39,705 nt of DNA from Mageeibacillus sp. UBA1243 (GTDB taxonomy: Bacteria; Bacillota; Clostridia; UBA1212): NCBI GenBank assembly GCA_002308595.1, contig DBWH01000062.1, positions 44,505 through 84,209 of the forward strand, given 5' to 3'. Made by a program: the position numbers and the translations under genes. Below, piece after piece: positions 17,662 through 25,124 of the stretch (the first letter of the stretch is position 1; every line of letters begins with the position of its first letter). Below the pieces are notes generated by a model. The model had not been told where the DNA came from, did not search any database, and saw only the letters and a program-made list of their open reading frames with translations.

Positions 17662-18648
17662 TCAGGATGCCTCTCTTGCGCAGAGATACTCGAGCATGCT
17701 GTGTATCTCACTGCCAAGGACGTTCATACCGATTCCGTGGATGTAAGTGACCACGTAAACGGTTCCGGTTATATTGCTTCTCACCGCGACCGCGAGGTTT
17801 GAGCCCGCCGCCTTGGTGTAGCCTGTCTTGCCGCCAATGACAGTATACGAAGCGCCCTCGTACTTTGTCGTCAGGAAAGCGCTCGTGTTGTTGAGCAGGT
17901 TTCCGATCGTCAGTCTGACGTCCTTTCCGCAGCACGAACTCATAACCTTCTCGTTTTTGAGAGCCTCAGCCATGAGCTTGGCCGCGTCACCCGCAGTCGA
18001 ATAGTTGTTGTAAAAGTCATCGCCTATGTCAAGGCCGATAACGTTGTCGAAGTGGCTGTTCGTCATGCCGAACGACAGCGCCTTCTCGTTCATAAGGTCG
18101 ATAAAATTTCGCCCGGAGCGCTCCTCTGCAGCCTTTCCGAGCACGATAGCGGCGTCGCCGAACGATCTCACAAGAGCCATGTCGACAAGGTCGCCTATAT
18201 TATACGTGCTGCCCTCGTTGATGCCGAACGAGTCAATGCCCCCGCCGATCTTGAGGTAGTCAAGCCAGCCGTACTTAACCTTCACGTTCTCTGAAGTCGA
18301 AAGCCAGTCGAGCGCCGTGAGAACCGTGAGCAGCTTGGTGATACTCGCGATGTAGTTTCTCGTGTCAACGTTCTCGCCAAGGAGAACCTCTCCCGTGCTT
18401 CCGTTGATGACGCAGTACGCGTATCCCGTAAACCTGAACGGCAGCTCCGGCGTGGGCTCCTCGGTCTCGCACGGCGTCGGCGACGCGGGTGCAGGCGTCT
18501 CGGTGACAGTCCAGTCGGGCCCGTTCGTGGGCTTTGGCGTGTCAAGGTACACAGGTGTTTTTCTTTCGTACGTTACCCTGCGGTTTGCGCAGGCTGTAAA
18601 GGATACTGCCAGCACGATTGCCGACAACATTGCCAGAACTCTCTTCAT
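17662..18648 (-). CDS. D-alanyl-D-alanine carboxypeptidase-like lipoprotein (PBP5 family) with altered SxN motif
   Basis: 328 residues. Lipoprotein signal with lipobox SFTAC, a Thr/Pro/Glu linker, then a serine-peptidase S11 domain. SITK supplies the SxxK active site and GGKTGYTKAAGSN the KTG box. Where the family has SxN (usually SGNDA), this protein has SFGDA, so the Asn is replaced by Gly. It may be a catalytically weak or repurposed penicillin-binding protein. The start is the ATG complementary to 18646-18648, overlapping the TGA of the CvpA-like gene by ATGA; a longer upstream frame lacks a signal peptide. Probably trims cell-wall pentapeptides outside the membrane. Confidence 0.85.
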   Translation of the reverse strand: MKRVLAMLSAIVLAVSFTACANRRVTYERKTPVYLDTPKPTNGPDWTVTETPAPASPTPCETEEPTPELPFRFTGYAYCVINGSTGEVLLGENVDTRNYIASITKLLTVLTALDWLSTSENVKVKYGWLDYLKIGGGIDSFGINEGSTYNIGDLVDMALVRSFGDAAIVLGKAAEERSGRNFIDLMNEKALSFGMTNSHFDNVIGLDIGDDFYNNYSTAGDAAKLMAEALKNEKVMSSCCGKDVRLTIGNLLNNTSAFLTTKYEGASYTVIGGKTGYTKAAGSNLAVAVRSNITGTVYVVTYIHGIGMNVLGSEIHSMLEYLCAREAS

Positions 18649-19325
18649 TTGATTATACCGCCGATCAATCCAAGCTTGCTTAGCGCTTTGATTATATAAG
18701 ATCTGTGTGTGATGTCCGCGAGCGTTCCGGATGTTGCTCCGATGCCTGCGCTGCTGACCAGCACGCAAATCAGGAAAACTATTGAGCAGCCGGCAATTAT
18801 GCCGACGATCATGCCGCCAATGGCATTGGCGGTGCCCAGGACGGGTATCTTGTTTATCAGCTTAGTCACCAGCGACAGTATGATCAGCACAAAGATCACT
18901 ATCACGGCAACCGCAACGTAGCTGATGAGCTTGACGGTTATATCGGCAACAAACCCCGAAATCTTCTCGGCAAGTGCCTCGCCCTTCTCCTGTCTGATGC
19001 CTTCGACGGACCTCTCCGCCATCGCCGCCACCTCGTCGGGCAGCCCCATTTTTTTCGTCACGCCTTCAAAATCGAGAGTCTCGTCCTGCTCGATGAAGCT
19101 CATTGCCGAGTTTTTGACCGAACTTTTAACAGAGTCGCCGACCTTCATCTGAGTCAGCGCCGAGTTTACAAGGGGCATCGACAGCTTCGCGATAAACACC
19201 GCGAAAAACACTATGCCGAGTATGAACACCATCCTTAGTAATCCGGCCCTTTTTCCGATGAAGATGATCGCAGCAACGACTCCAAGCATCAGCAGATCAA
19301 AAACAGCAGAAGCGATTGAAGGCAC
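18645..19325 (-). CDS. CvpA family membrane protein
   Basis: 226 residues with a membrane helix at the N-terminus (FDLLMLGVVAAIIFIGKRAGLLR, the CvpA signature of helix-G-x-x-x-G-hydrophobic), a second just after, a soluble loop (about 60-130), and two more helices near the C-terminus (SYVAVAVIVIFVLIILS; IVGIIAGCSIVFLICVLVS). Starts with GTG after AGAGGTGG. Translationally coupled by ATGA to the carboxypeptidase-like gene, which fits reports linking CvpA proteins to envelope maintenance; its molecular function is not known. Contains a mirrored octamer pair at 18814-18832. Confidence 0.85.
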   Translation of the reverse strand: MPSIASAVFDLLMLGVVAAIIFIGKRAGLLRMVFILGIVFFAVFIAKLSMPLVNSALTQMKVGDSVKSSVKNSAMSFIEQDETLDFEGVTKKMGLPDEVAAMAERSVEGIRQEKGEALAEKISGFVADITVKLISYVAVAVIVIFVLIILSLVTKLINKIPVLGTANAIGGMIVGIIAGCSIVFLICVLVSSAGIGATSGTLADITHRSYIIKALSKLGLIGGIIK

Positions 19326-19373
19326 TTTTCCACCTCTTCGTATTTAGGGTTTTATCTTCTTGACGCCAAGGCC

Positions 19374-19485
19374 GCAAAACCGCTTCAGGCGAAACCGTTT
19401 TAACGAAGCCTCTTCTACGGGTCCGCCTTAAACAAAACTGCTTTGAGCAAAACCGTTTTAGCGAATCCGCTTTTACGGGTCCGCC
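19374..19485. repeat. Imperfect tandem repeat, two 54-bp units
   Basis: Units 19374-19427 and 19432-19485 align without gaps at about 44 of 54 positions, separated by TTAA. Each holds AAACCGTTTTA and ends TACGGGTCCGCC. They lie downstream of the beta-propeller-like gene, before the CvpA gene. No coding or terminator role is apparent. Confidence 0.75.
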
Positions 19486-19514
19486 GCCCTGCGTCCGGTA
19501 TATCAGGAAGCGGT

Positions 19515-20768
19515 TTAAGCCGCTTTCTTAACGTTTATTATCGACGTGCCGTAATCTCCGCTGACCGCAAAGAATCCCCTGCTGCCCGCCTTCACACGGT
19601 CGATATCGATCTTCTCCTCACACGAGCTGACCTCGTTCCCGTCGAAATCGTAGACCAGGAAATCGGTCTGTGTGAAGCAAACAAACACGTCTCCGCCGCA
19701 GCCCAGGAAGCCCTTCACGGCTCTCGGCACGGGGAATGACCTTGTCGTGCCCGCGTCTGCGTCATAAACCTTGACGTCCGACTTTCCGTCCGCCGTTCCC
19801 ACAGCCGCCACGACTTTCTTGTCGATCGTTGTAACCGCGATAACGTCGTTTCCGGCGTCGCCGATGCTCACGATCTTTGAATATTTAACGTTTCCGACGT
19901 TGTTTTTGCTCAGTTTCTCAAAAAGATGGACGTTCTTTCTTCCCGCTGCGACAAGGCTCGTCTCGCCCGCAAAACTGCAGTAGGGGCAGACCTCGTTTTC
20001 AAACAGCTTCGACACAAGCGTCTGGCCCGTGGCAACGTTATACGCGATGACTCTCGTTGCGGCGTCCTCTCCAGTGTCCGAAATCCTGAGCTCAACCACG
20101 GCAATGCTCTTCCCCGCAGGCGAAATCGCAGCCGAAAGAAGGTGGTTCTCCCTGAACTTCTTCTCAAGAAGAGTCTCCTCGGCGGTCTTTGAATTCTTCG
20201 TGCTGAAAAGAACAATCTTCGACAGGCAGTCCTCAGGCTCCGTGCAAACGAGACACCTTGACGCGTTCTCGCCGAGCACCACGAAACTTATCGGTTCAAG
20301 CCCCGTCCGCTCCCACAGAAGTCCGCTGCCGCTGAAGCACCTTATCTCTTTGCCGCCAATGGCATACACAACGACCCCGCCGTTGAACGCTTCAAGCTCA
20401 TAGATGCCCTCGCCGAAATCCTCGGTCCAGAGCGTCACACCTGCGGCATCCGCGCACGTCAGCACACCGCTCCTGAAAATGAATATCTCATCCTCGGTGC
20501 ACACCACGTTTCCGTCCTCGGCATTCTCAAGCTGAAACACGGAGCAGTAGTATTTGTCGGCGCCGCGCGAGCTTGACGACATCCTTTTGACTGCCTTGAC
20601 GAGCGTGACAGTGAGCGCGGCGATGCCGGCAACGATAGCAAGTCCGAGCAGCACAAAGACAGTGCGAAGGAACATTTTCTTTCGCTTCACCGCCTTCAGC
20701 CTGCGCTGCCTCTCCTTATTTGTCACTATTCTGCGCGTTTCGTTCCCGCGCTGTACGCCGTCAGCCAC
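19515..20768 (-). CDS. Membrane-anchored beta-propeller-like protein (DUF5711-type)
   Basis: 417 residues. A basic N-terminus (NKERQRRLKAVKRKK) and a single membrane helix (MFLRTVFVLLGLAIVAGIAALTV) precede an extracellular domain of repeated strand blades (CSVFQLENAEDGNVVCTEDEIFIF, GGVVVYAIGGKEIRCF, DVFVCFTQTDFLVYDFDGN), similar to DUF5711 proteins of Clostridia. Function unknown. I use a GTG start (complement of 20766-20768) because GAAAGGAAAG lies just before it; the open frame extends upstream to 20912 but crosses the promoter. A hairpin AAGCGG/CCGCTT at 19509-19526 spans the stop codon. Confidence 0.72.
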   Translation of the reverse strand: MADGVQRGNETRRIVTNKERQRRLKAVKRKKMFLRTVFVLLGLAIVAGIAALTVTLVKAVKRMSSSSRGADKYYCSVFQLENAEDGNVVCTEDEIFIFRSGVLTCADAAGVTLWTEDFGEGIYELEAFNGGVVVYAIGGKEIRCFSGSGLLWERTGLEPISFVVLGENASRCLVCTEPEDCLSKIVLFSTKNSKTAEETLLEKKFRENHLLSAAISPAGKSIAVVELRISDTGEDAATRVIAYNVATGQTLVSKLFENEVCPYCSFAGETSLVAAGRKNVHLFEKLSKNNVGNVKYSKIVSIGDAGNDVIAVTTIDKKVVAAVGTADGKSDVKVYDADAGTTRSFPVPRAVKGFLGCGGDVFVCFTQTDFLVYDFDGNEVSSCEEKIDIDRVKAGSRGFFAVSGDYGTSIINVKKAA

Positions 20769-20803
20769 GTTTGTCTTTCCTTTCGCAGAGAAACTGCCAT
20801 TGT

Positions 20804-20832
20804 ATTTTAGCACCGCAAAAGCCGAAATACAA
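20804..20832 (-). promoter_or_regulatory. Candidate sigma-A promoter of the DUF5711-type gene
   Basis: Minus strand: -35 TTGTAT (complement of 20827-20832), 17-bp spacer, -10 TAAAAT (complement of 20804-20809), about 35 bp from the GTG start. Confidence 0.55.
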
Positions 20833-20949
20833 TAGACGCGCGCGCATATAGATAGGTTGCGCAAAGCTCCTCCGGCCTTATTTTTTCGCTGAAATTGCGG
20901 AAAAACGGGCACTCACCGCATCCCAACCCGCCAATGTCACAAAACGTTA

Positions 20950-20976
20950 CAAAAAACCGGCTCCTTCACGAGCCGG
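20950..20976 (-). terminator. Terminator downstream of the Pr6Pr-like gene
   Basis: CCGGCTC / GAGCCGG hairpin (20957-20976, 6-nt loop), followed on the minus strand by six T. It continues into TGTAACGTTTT, the same flank seen at the 8.2-kb terminator. Confidence 0.85.
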
Positions 20977-21007
20977 CAATCCCTCAAAAATAATTCACTG
21001 TCACGCC

Positions 21008-21676
21008 TCAGCGCCCCGCGCTTTTCTTTGCGACAAGGTTTGCCGCCAAGCCGACCGCGTATGATATCGCCGCCGTAAACGCGGTCATAATGAGGACTGT
21101 CAGTCCGAAAGTGCCGTCCGTGTTAAACGCGTAAAAATCGGGCCACCGCTTTAAGACGACAACCATCACAAGATAAACCGCGCCGTAAACGAGCATTGGC
21201 GCCACGCCGATGATCATGCAGCGGCGCTTTATCCGCGCAGCTCCGACGCTTTCGAGCCATACGAACGCCGCGAGCTCTGTGAGCGGCGTTGTCAGGTGCA
21301 GCGGCAGGTTTAAGCCCTTAAACAGGGCCGGATAGCCGTAGACGAACGGGCCAAGGTACAGTACGACCGTGAGCATGGTAAGTGTGACCGCGACGGTTGC
21401 GGCAAGGCTCAGGAGCCTTGCCCAGCCCGGCGGCTCGCACGAGCCGCCGAGCTGCTTTGCGGCGCAGATCATCATGATAAACGACGAGACCGCGGCGAGG
21501 ACGTTTGAGTCGACCGTGAAGTACCTGAAGGCGACGGCGCCCGTGACAGACATGTTGCCCTCGCCGCCTGCAACAAAAAAGCTCTGCACCGCAAAGACCG
21601 TCACTATGACGGCAGAGAGATGCAGAACTATCAGCGCGATGAGCCTCGCCTTTTTTCGGGTGTCGGTCTCTTTCAT
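21008..21676 (-). CDS. Pr6Pr / FAR-17a-like multi-pass membrane protein
   Basis: 222 residues with about six membrane helices and the family-type stretch FRYFTVDSNVLAAVSS. Such proteins are called Pr6Pr or FAR-17a/AIG1-like; their bacterial function is unknown. The ATG lies inside a CGCCAATG octamer (complement of 21674-21681) and no Shine-Dalgarno sequence precedes it; it starts 15 bp after the nrdR stop, so translation probably depends on coupling to nrdR. Terminated by the hairpin at 20950-20976. Confidence 0.68.
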   Translation of the reverse strand: MKETDTRKKARLIALIVLHLSAVIVTVFAVQSFFVAGGEGNMSVTGAVAFRYFTVDSNVLAAVSSFIMMICAAKQLGGSCEPPGWARLLSLAATVAVTLTMLTVVLYLGPFVYGYPALFKGLNLPLHLTTPLTELAAFVWLESVGAARIKRRCMIIGVAPMLVYGAVYLVMVVVLKRWPDFYAFNTDGTFGLTVLIMTAFTAAISYAVGLAANLVAKKSAGR

Positions 21677-21691
21677 TGGCGTGTTCGGATT

Positions 21692-22147
21692 TTACTTGTC
21701 TGTAATGATTTTTTTCAGTTCTTCCATGAACGTGTCAACGTCCTTGAACTCGCGGTAGACTGACGCGAACCTTACGTAGGCGACCTTGTCGACAGCTTTC
21801 AGTTTTTCCATGATCATCTCGCCGATCGTCTCCGAGGGGATTTCCTTCTGCATTGACGATACGAGATTCTGTTCGATGCTTTTTACCATCGAGTCTATCT
21901 GGTCGCTCGTGACCATACGCTTTTCGCAGGCTTTCATGATGCCGAGTCTGATCTTCTGCCTGTCGAAGAGTTCGCGCGTTCCGTCCTTTTTGATGACCAT
22001 GAGTTCAATGTTTTCAACGGTCTCAAACGTTGTGTAGCGCTCGCCGCAGGATGAGCAGAGGCGTCTTCTCCTGATGTAGGAACCGTCCTCCGAGCTTCTC
22101 GAGTCCACGACTTTATCGTCAATATTTCCGCAATACGGACACTTCAT
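21692..22147 (-). CDS. nrdR: Transcriptional repressor NrdR
   Basis: 151 residues, the standard NrdR length. N-terminal zinc ribbon (Cys3, Cys6, Cys31, Cys34; MKCPYC and CSSCGERYTTFE), then an ATP-cone domain (VIKKDGTRELFDRQKIRLGI) that senses ATP/dATP. It represses ribonucleotide reductase operons by binding NrdR boxes. No nrd gene is in the window, as is usual for Firmicutes. AGGAAAGGG precedes the ATG. Probably co-transcribed with the downstream membrane-protein gene. Confidence 0.97.
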   Translation of the reverse strand: MKCPYCGNIDDKVVDSRSSEDGSYIRRRRLCSSCGERYTTFETVENIELMVIKKDGTRELFDRQKIRLGIMKACEKRMVTSDQIDSMVKSIEQNLVSSMQKEIPSETIGEMIMEKLKAVDKVAYVRFASVYREFKDVDTFMEELKKIITDK

Positions 22148-22188
22148 GGCAGTTTCCCTTTCCTGAAAGATTGCAAAAAGACTTCTTA

Positions 22189-22226
22189 CAGTCCGATAGT
22201 TTACAAGCAGTCCGATGTTTTACAAG
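22189..22226. repeat. 19-bp tandem duplication at the 3' edge of rnpB
   Basis: Units 22189-22207 and 22208-22226 (CAGTCCGAT..TTTACAAG) differ at two positions. The second unit runs into the last bases of the RNase P RNA, so the repeat probably arose by slippage at the gene's 3' end. Confidence 0.75.
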
Positions 22227-22560
22227 CAGGCAATAAGCCGGGTTCTGTCTTTATGGACGGTCATCTATCTAGCCGCGACATTACTGCCGTGATCATAGCC
22301 ACCTCAGGCCGGCCGGGCAAGCCATACGGCCCATAACGGTGTTGCTCCGGGTGGGGTTTACACGGCCAATGCGTTACCGCACTGCCGGTGAGCTCTTACC
22401 TCGCCTTTTCATCCTTACCCGTGGAACGGGCGGTTGTTTTCTGTTGCACTTTCCTGGAAGTTGCCTTCACCGGGTATTACCCGGCACCCTTGCCCTGCGG
22501 AGCCCGGACTTTCCTCAGACGGGTCCTTTCGTTGCCGCCCGCGACCGTCAAGCCTGCTTG
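22223..22560 (-). ncRNA. rnpB: RNase P RNA, bacterial class A
   Basis: About 338 nt on the minus strand. Conserved core segments are present in order: GAGGAAAGTCCGGGCTCC near the 5' end, ACAGAAAACAACCGCC, GGTAAGGATGAAAAGG with GGTAAGAGCTCACCGG, and ACAGAACCCGGCTTAT near the 3' end. P1 pairs CAAGCAGG at the 5' end exactly with CCTGCTTG at the 3' end, which sets the boundaries. It forms the catalytic subunit that cleaves 5' leaders from pre-tRNA. Flanked by nrdR and ispD, all on the same strand. Confidence 0.97.
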
Positions 22561-22633
22561 TGAAGCTCATTATACCAAATCCGCATTTTTCTTGCAATCA
22601 GCGGCGGAAAACGGCTTCAGGCCGCACGAAAAA

Positions 22634-23299
22634 CTAAATAAGGTCCTCCGGGGTTGTGATTTTGACGTTGGCGGCACTCCCTTTGACGATGGCGACCCTG
22701 CCGCCTCTTCTGAGGACAAGCGTTGCGTCGTCCGTAACGGGCCCGTCGGTTTCCGGATCGTAGCTGTCAAAAGCCTCCCTGATGACGGAAAGCCTGAAGC
22801 TCTGGGGCGTCTGTACTCTGTAAAGGCCTTCTCTCGGAACCACGGCTGAAGTGAAGCCGTCCTTCCCGGAAATCACCGTGTCTGTCATTTCAATTGCGGT
22901 CTCGCAGGCGCCGAACTTTTCGGCGGCTGTTATATTGGCGGCAATGATCTCCTCCGTCACGAAGGGGCGCGCAGCGTCGTGAATCAGCACAACCGCATCG
23001 GTTCCGTTGGCGATTTTGGATGCCTCGGCAACCCCTATCCTTGACGAGTCGTATCTTTCGGCGCCGCCCGGGACGACCGAGACGCACTTTGTGATATTGT
23101 TTTCCTCAGCGAGCTTTTTGCACACGCCAATGTACCCCTCGGCGCATACGACCGCAATCGCGTCTATCATCAGGCAGTTCTGGAACGTTTCAAGCGAGTG
23201 GAGAATCACGGGCTTCCCGCGAAGGGGAAGAAACTGTTTGGGCTTTTCGGCGTTCATCCGCTTGCCGATGCCCCCGGCCATTATAATCGCGACGTTCAT
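22634..23299 (-). CDS. ispD: 2-C-methyl-D-erythritol 4-phosphate cytidylyltransferase
   Basis: 221 residues. It catalyses CTP + MEP to CDP-ME in the non-mevalonate isoprenoid pathway. The nucleotide-binding loop MAGGIGKRM, KPKQFLPLRGKP, the VLIHDAARPFV segment and the C-terminal TPEDL motif are all present. Overlaps the rluD stop by ATGA (23296-23299), so it is translationally coupled as the last gene of lspA-rluD-ispD. No IspF fusion. Confidence 0.96.
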   Translation of the reverse strand: MNVAIIMAGGIGKRMNAEKPKQFLPLRGKPVILHSLETFQNCLMIDAIAVVCAEGYIGVCKKLAEENNITKCVSVVPGGAERYDSSRIGVAEASKIANGTDAVVLIHDAARPFVTEEIIAANITAAEKFGACETAIEMTDTVISGKDGFTSAVVPREGLYRVQTPQSFRLSVIREAFDSYDPETDGPVTDDATLVLRRGGRVAIVKGSAANVKITTPEDLI

Positions 23300-24258
23300 A
23301 TCATATCCTCCGGTCTGTCGGCAAGCTCAAAGCCGTTTTTCCTTAAAAATGCGATAAAATCGCTTGGCGGCGGCGCCTTGAACACCATCTCCTCAAGCGT
23401 TCCGGGGTGCCTCAGAGTCAGCTGACCTGCGTGCAGCAGCTGGCCGTCGAGCCCCCTCAGGTTTTTGATACCGTAGACAGGATCGCCAACGACAGGCGCC
23501 CCTATCGAAGCGAGGTGCACCCTAATCTGGTGGGTCCTTCCGGTCTCAAGTTTCACTCTGACGAGCGCAAAGCCCGCCTTCTTTTCAATCGTTTCGTAGT
23601 GCGTCACGGCTTCCTTGCCGTTTTTGACGCCGGCCGCCATTTTCTTCCTGTCAACGGGGTGCCTCCCTATGGGCGAGTTCACCGTTCCGGAGCCGCCCCT
23701 CGGCGTGCCCTCGGTCACCGCAAGATAGACCCTTGCCATCGAGTGGGTTTCGAGCTGCGCCGCGAGCGATATGTGAGCGGCGTTGTTCTTGGCGACACAG
23801 ATGAGCCCCGTCGTGTCCCTGTCAATGCGGTGGACGATGCCCGGCCTTATCTTGCCGTTGATGTCCGAGAGGTCCCTGCAGTGGAAAAGGAGCGCGTTTA
23901 CGAGCGTTCCCGACACATTCCCGGGCGCAGGGTGCACCACAAGACCGCGCTGCTTGTTTATAACTATAATGTCCCTGTCCTCGTAGACGATGTCGAGCGG
24001 TATGTCCTCGGGCACCGCCTCGATCACCTCGGGTTCCGGCAGTCTGACCTCAATTACATCGCCAATATTTGTCCTGTAATTCGCCTTGCACGGACTGCCG
24101 TTGACAAGCACATTGCCCTCGTCGATCAGCTTTTTGACACCGCTCCGGCTCACCGCAGGCACCGCGGCCGCATCCTCAATCTCGTCCGCGACAAAGACAT
24201 CAGCCCGCTCGCCCTTGACGTCGCATATGAACTTAATGATCCGGTTGTTTTCTGCCAT
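23296..24258 (-). CDS. rluD: RluA-family pseudouridine synthase (RluD-like)
   Basis: 320 residues. N-terminal S4 RNA-binding domain (SRSGVKKLIDEGNVLVNG, about 37-55) followed by the catalytic domain with HRIDRDTTG, giving catalytic Asp146 in the family motif HRLDxxTSG, and GRTHQIRVH further on. It modifies uridines in 23S rRNA; the genomic place directly after lspA is the usual one for the Firmicutes YlyB-type enzyme. 18 bp from lspA, 4-bp overlap with ispD. Confidence 0.93.
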   Translation of the reverse strand: MAENNRIIKFICDVKGERADVFVADEIEDAAAVPAVSRSGVKKLIDEGNVLVNGSPCKANYRTNIGDVIEVRLPEPEVIEAVPEDIPLDIVYEDRDIIVINKQRGLVVHPAPGNVSGTLVNALLFHCRDLSDINGKIRPGIVHRIDRDTTGLICVAKNNAAHISLAAQLETHSMARVYLAVTEGTPRGGSGTVNSPIGRHPVDRKKMAAGVKNGKEAVTHYETIEKKAGFALVRVKLETGRTHQIRVHLASIGAPVVGDPVYGIKNLRGLDGQLLHAGQLTLRHPGTLEEMVFKAPPPSDFIAFLRKNGFELADRPEDMI

Positions 24259-24276
24259 GTAAGTTAAAACTCTTTT

Positions 24277-24903
24277 TTAGCTGTTTTTCGTGTCGTCAGT
24301 GTCATCTGCGGCTGTGTCATTGGCGGCTGTGTCATCGGCGGCATCGCTGTCAGGCTCTTCCGAAGCATCCTTGCCCTCTTCCGGGGTCTTTTTTTCGTAG
24401 AACCACCTGTGGAGGAGCGTGCCCTGCCTGAACGCGTTCTTCTTCCTCGAGCAGAAGATGAAATATATGATGAGGCCTATGACGCCGCTTGTCACGCATA
24501 TATCGGCAATGTTAAACGTCGGAAAATCGTAAAAGCCGAAAAGATTGTAAAAATGCAGGAAATCGACAACATAGCCAAGCCTGAACCTGTCAATCACGTT
24601 GCCGATAGCGCCCACGAAAATGAGCGCAGTCGAGAGCTTCACGAGGTTCGAGTCAGCCTGGATGAAAACGTAGAGAACCACCGCCGCCATCAAAACCGAC
24701 AGGATTGCAAGCGGGATTGTCGCGTCCTGAAAAACGCCCCACGCAGCGCCCTTGTTGTGGACGTTCGTGATCGAGAAAAAGTTCCCGATAACAACTATCC
24801 CGTCGCCGTTCTGCACGAGATTTGAGTCGATTATCACTTTGACAACCTGGTCGGCCACGAGCAAAAGCAGGCTCACGACGCCAATCACTATATACGAAAT
24901 CAT
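24277..24903 (-). CDS. lspA: Lipoprotein signal peptidase II
   Basis: 208 residues with four membrane helices. The two catalytic aspartates are in GAIGNVIDRFRLGYVVDF and FNIADICVTSG, with the NKGAAWG motif present. It cleaves prolipoproteins before the lipidated Cys, matching the several lipoproteins encoded in this window. The C-terminus carries an unusual acidic Asp/Ala/Thr-rich tail (about 175-208). I choose the ATG complementary to 24901-24903, which has AAAGGGA upstream; a 20-codon-longer frame lacks a site. Confidence 0.95.
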   Translation of the reverse strand: MISYIVIGVVSLLLLVADQVVKVIIDSNLVQNGDGIVVIGNFFSITNVHNKGAAWGVFQDATIPLAILSVLMAAVVLYVFIQADSNLVKLSTALIFVGAIGNVIDRFRLGYVVDFLHFYNLFGFYDFPTFNIADICVTSGVIGLIIYFIFCSRKKNAFRQGTLLHRWFYEKKTPEEGKDASEEPDSDAADDTAANDTAADDTDDTKNS

Positions 24904-25124
24904 TAACAATTCCCTTTCTTTATTTGATTTTTGGCTCTTTACGCATTTTGCCGGATAAATCAAACCCGATTCACAGATTTCTCAGACTGCCTGAGGATTC
25001 TGAGGCTTTTCGAGAGCAAGGAATGCCTGTTTGCTCAGCAAAATGCTTTGCGCGAGCTCCCCGCTCGAAGTGCCCCTGCACATCTTCGGGGTCGCGCACG
25101 CAAAAACAGCTCAAAAATCGTTTT
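24904..25124. other. Intergenic region lspA / solute-binding protein, structured but unassigned
   Basis: It contains short hairpins (CGAGC/GCTCG near 25052-25066; CCCC/GGGG; TTTGC/GCAAA) and shares a 16-mer with 36088-36103. No ORF or convincing terminator. A weak TTGATT-N16-TAAAGA pair could be the lspA promoter. Confidence 0.4.

Noticed and set aside
22367..22374. Octamer copy within rnpB
   Set aside because: The sequence there is GGCCAATG, which lacks the first C of the motif.
24904..24963. Longer start for LspA
   Set aside because: The added 20 residues precede the first membrane helix with no ribosome site, while the ATG at 24903 has AAAGGGA.
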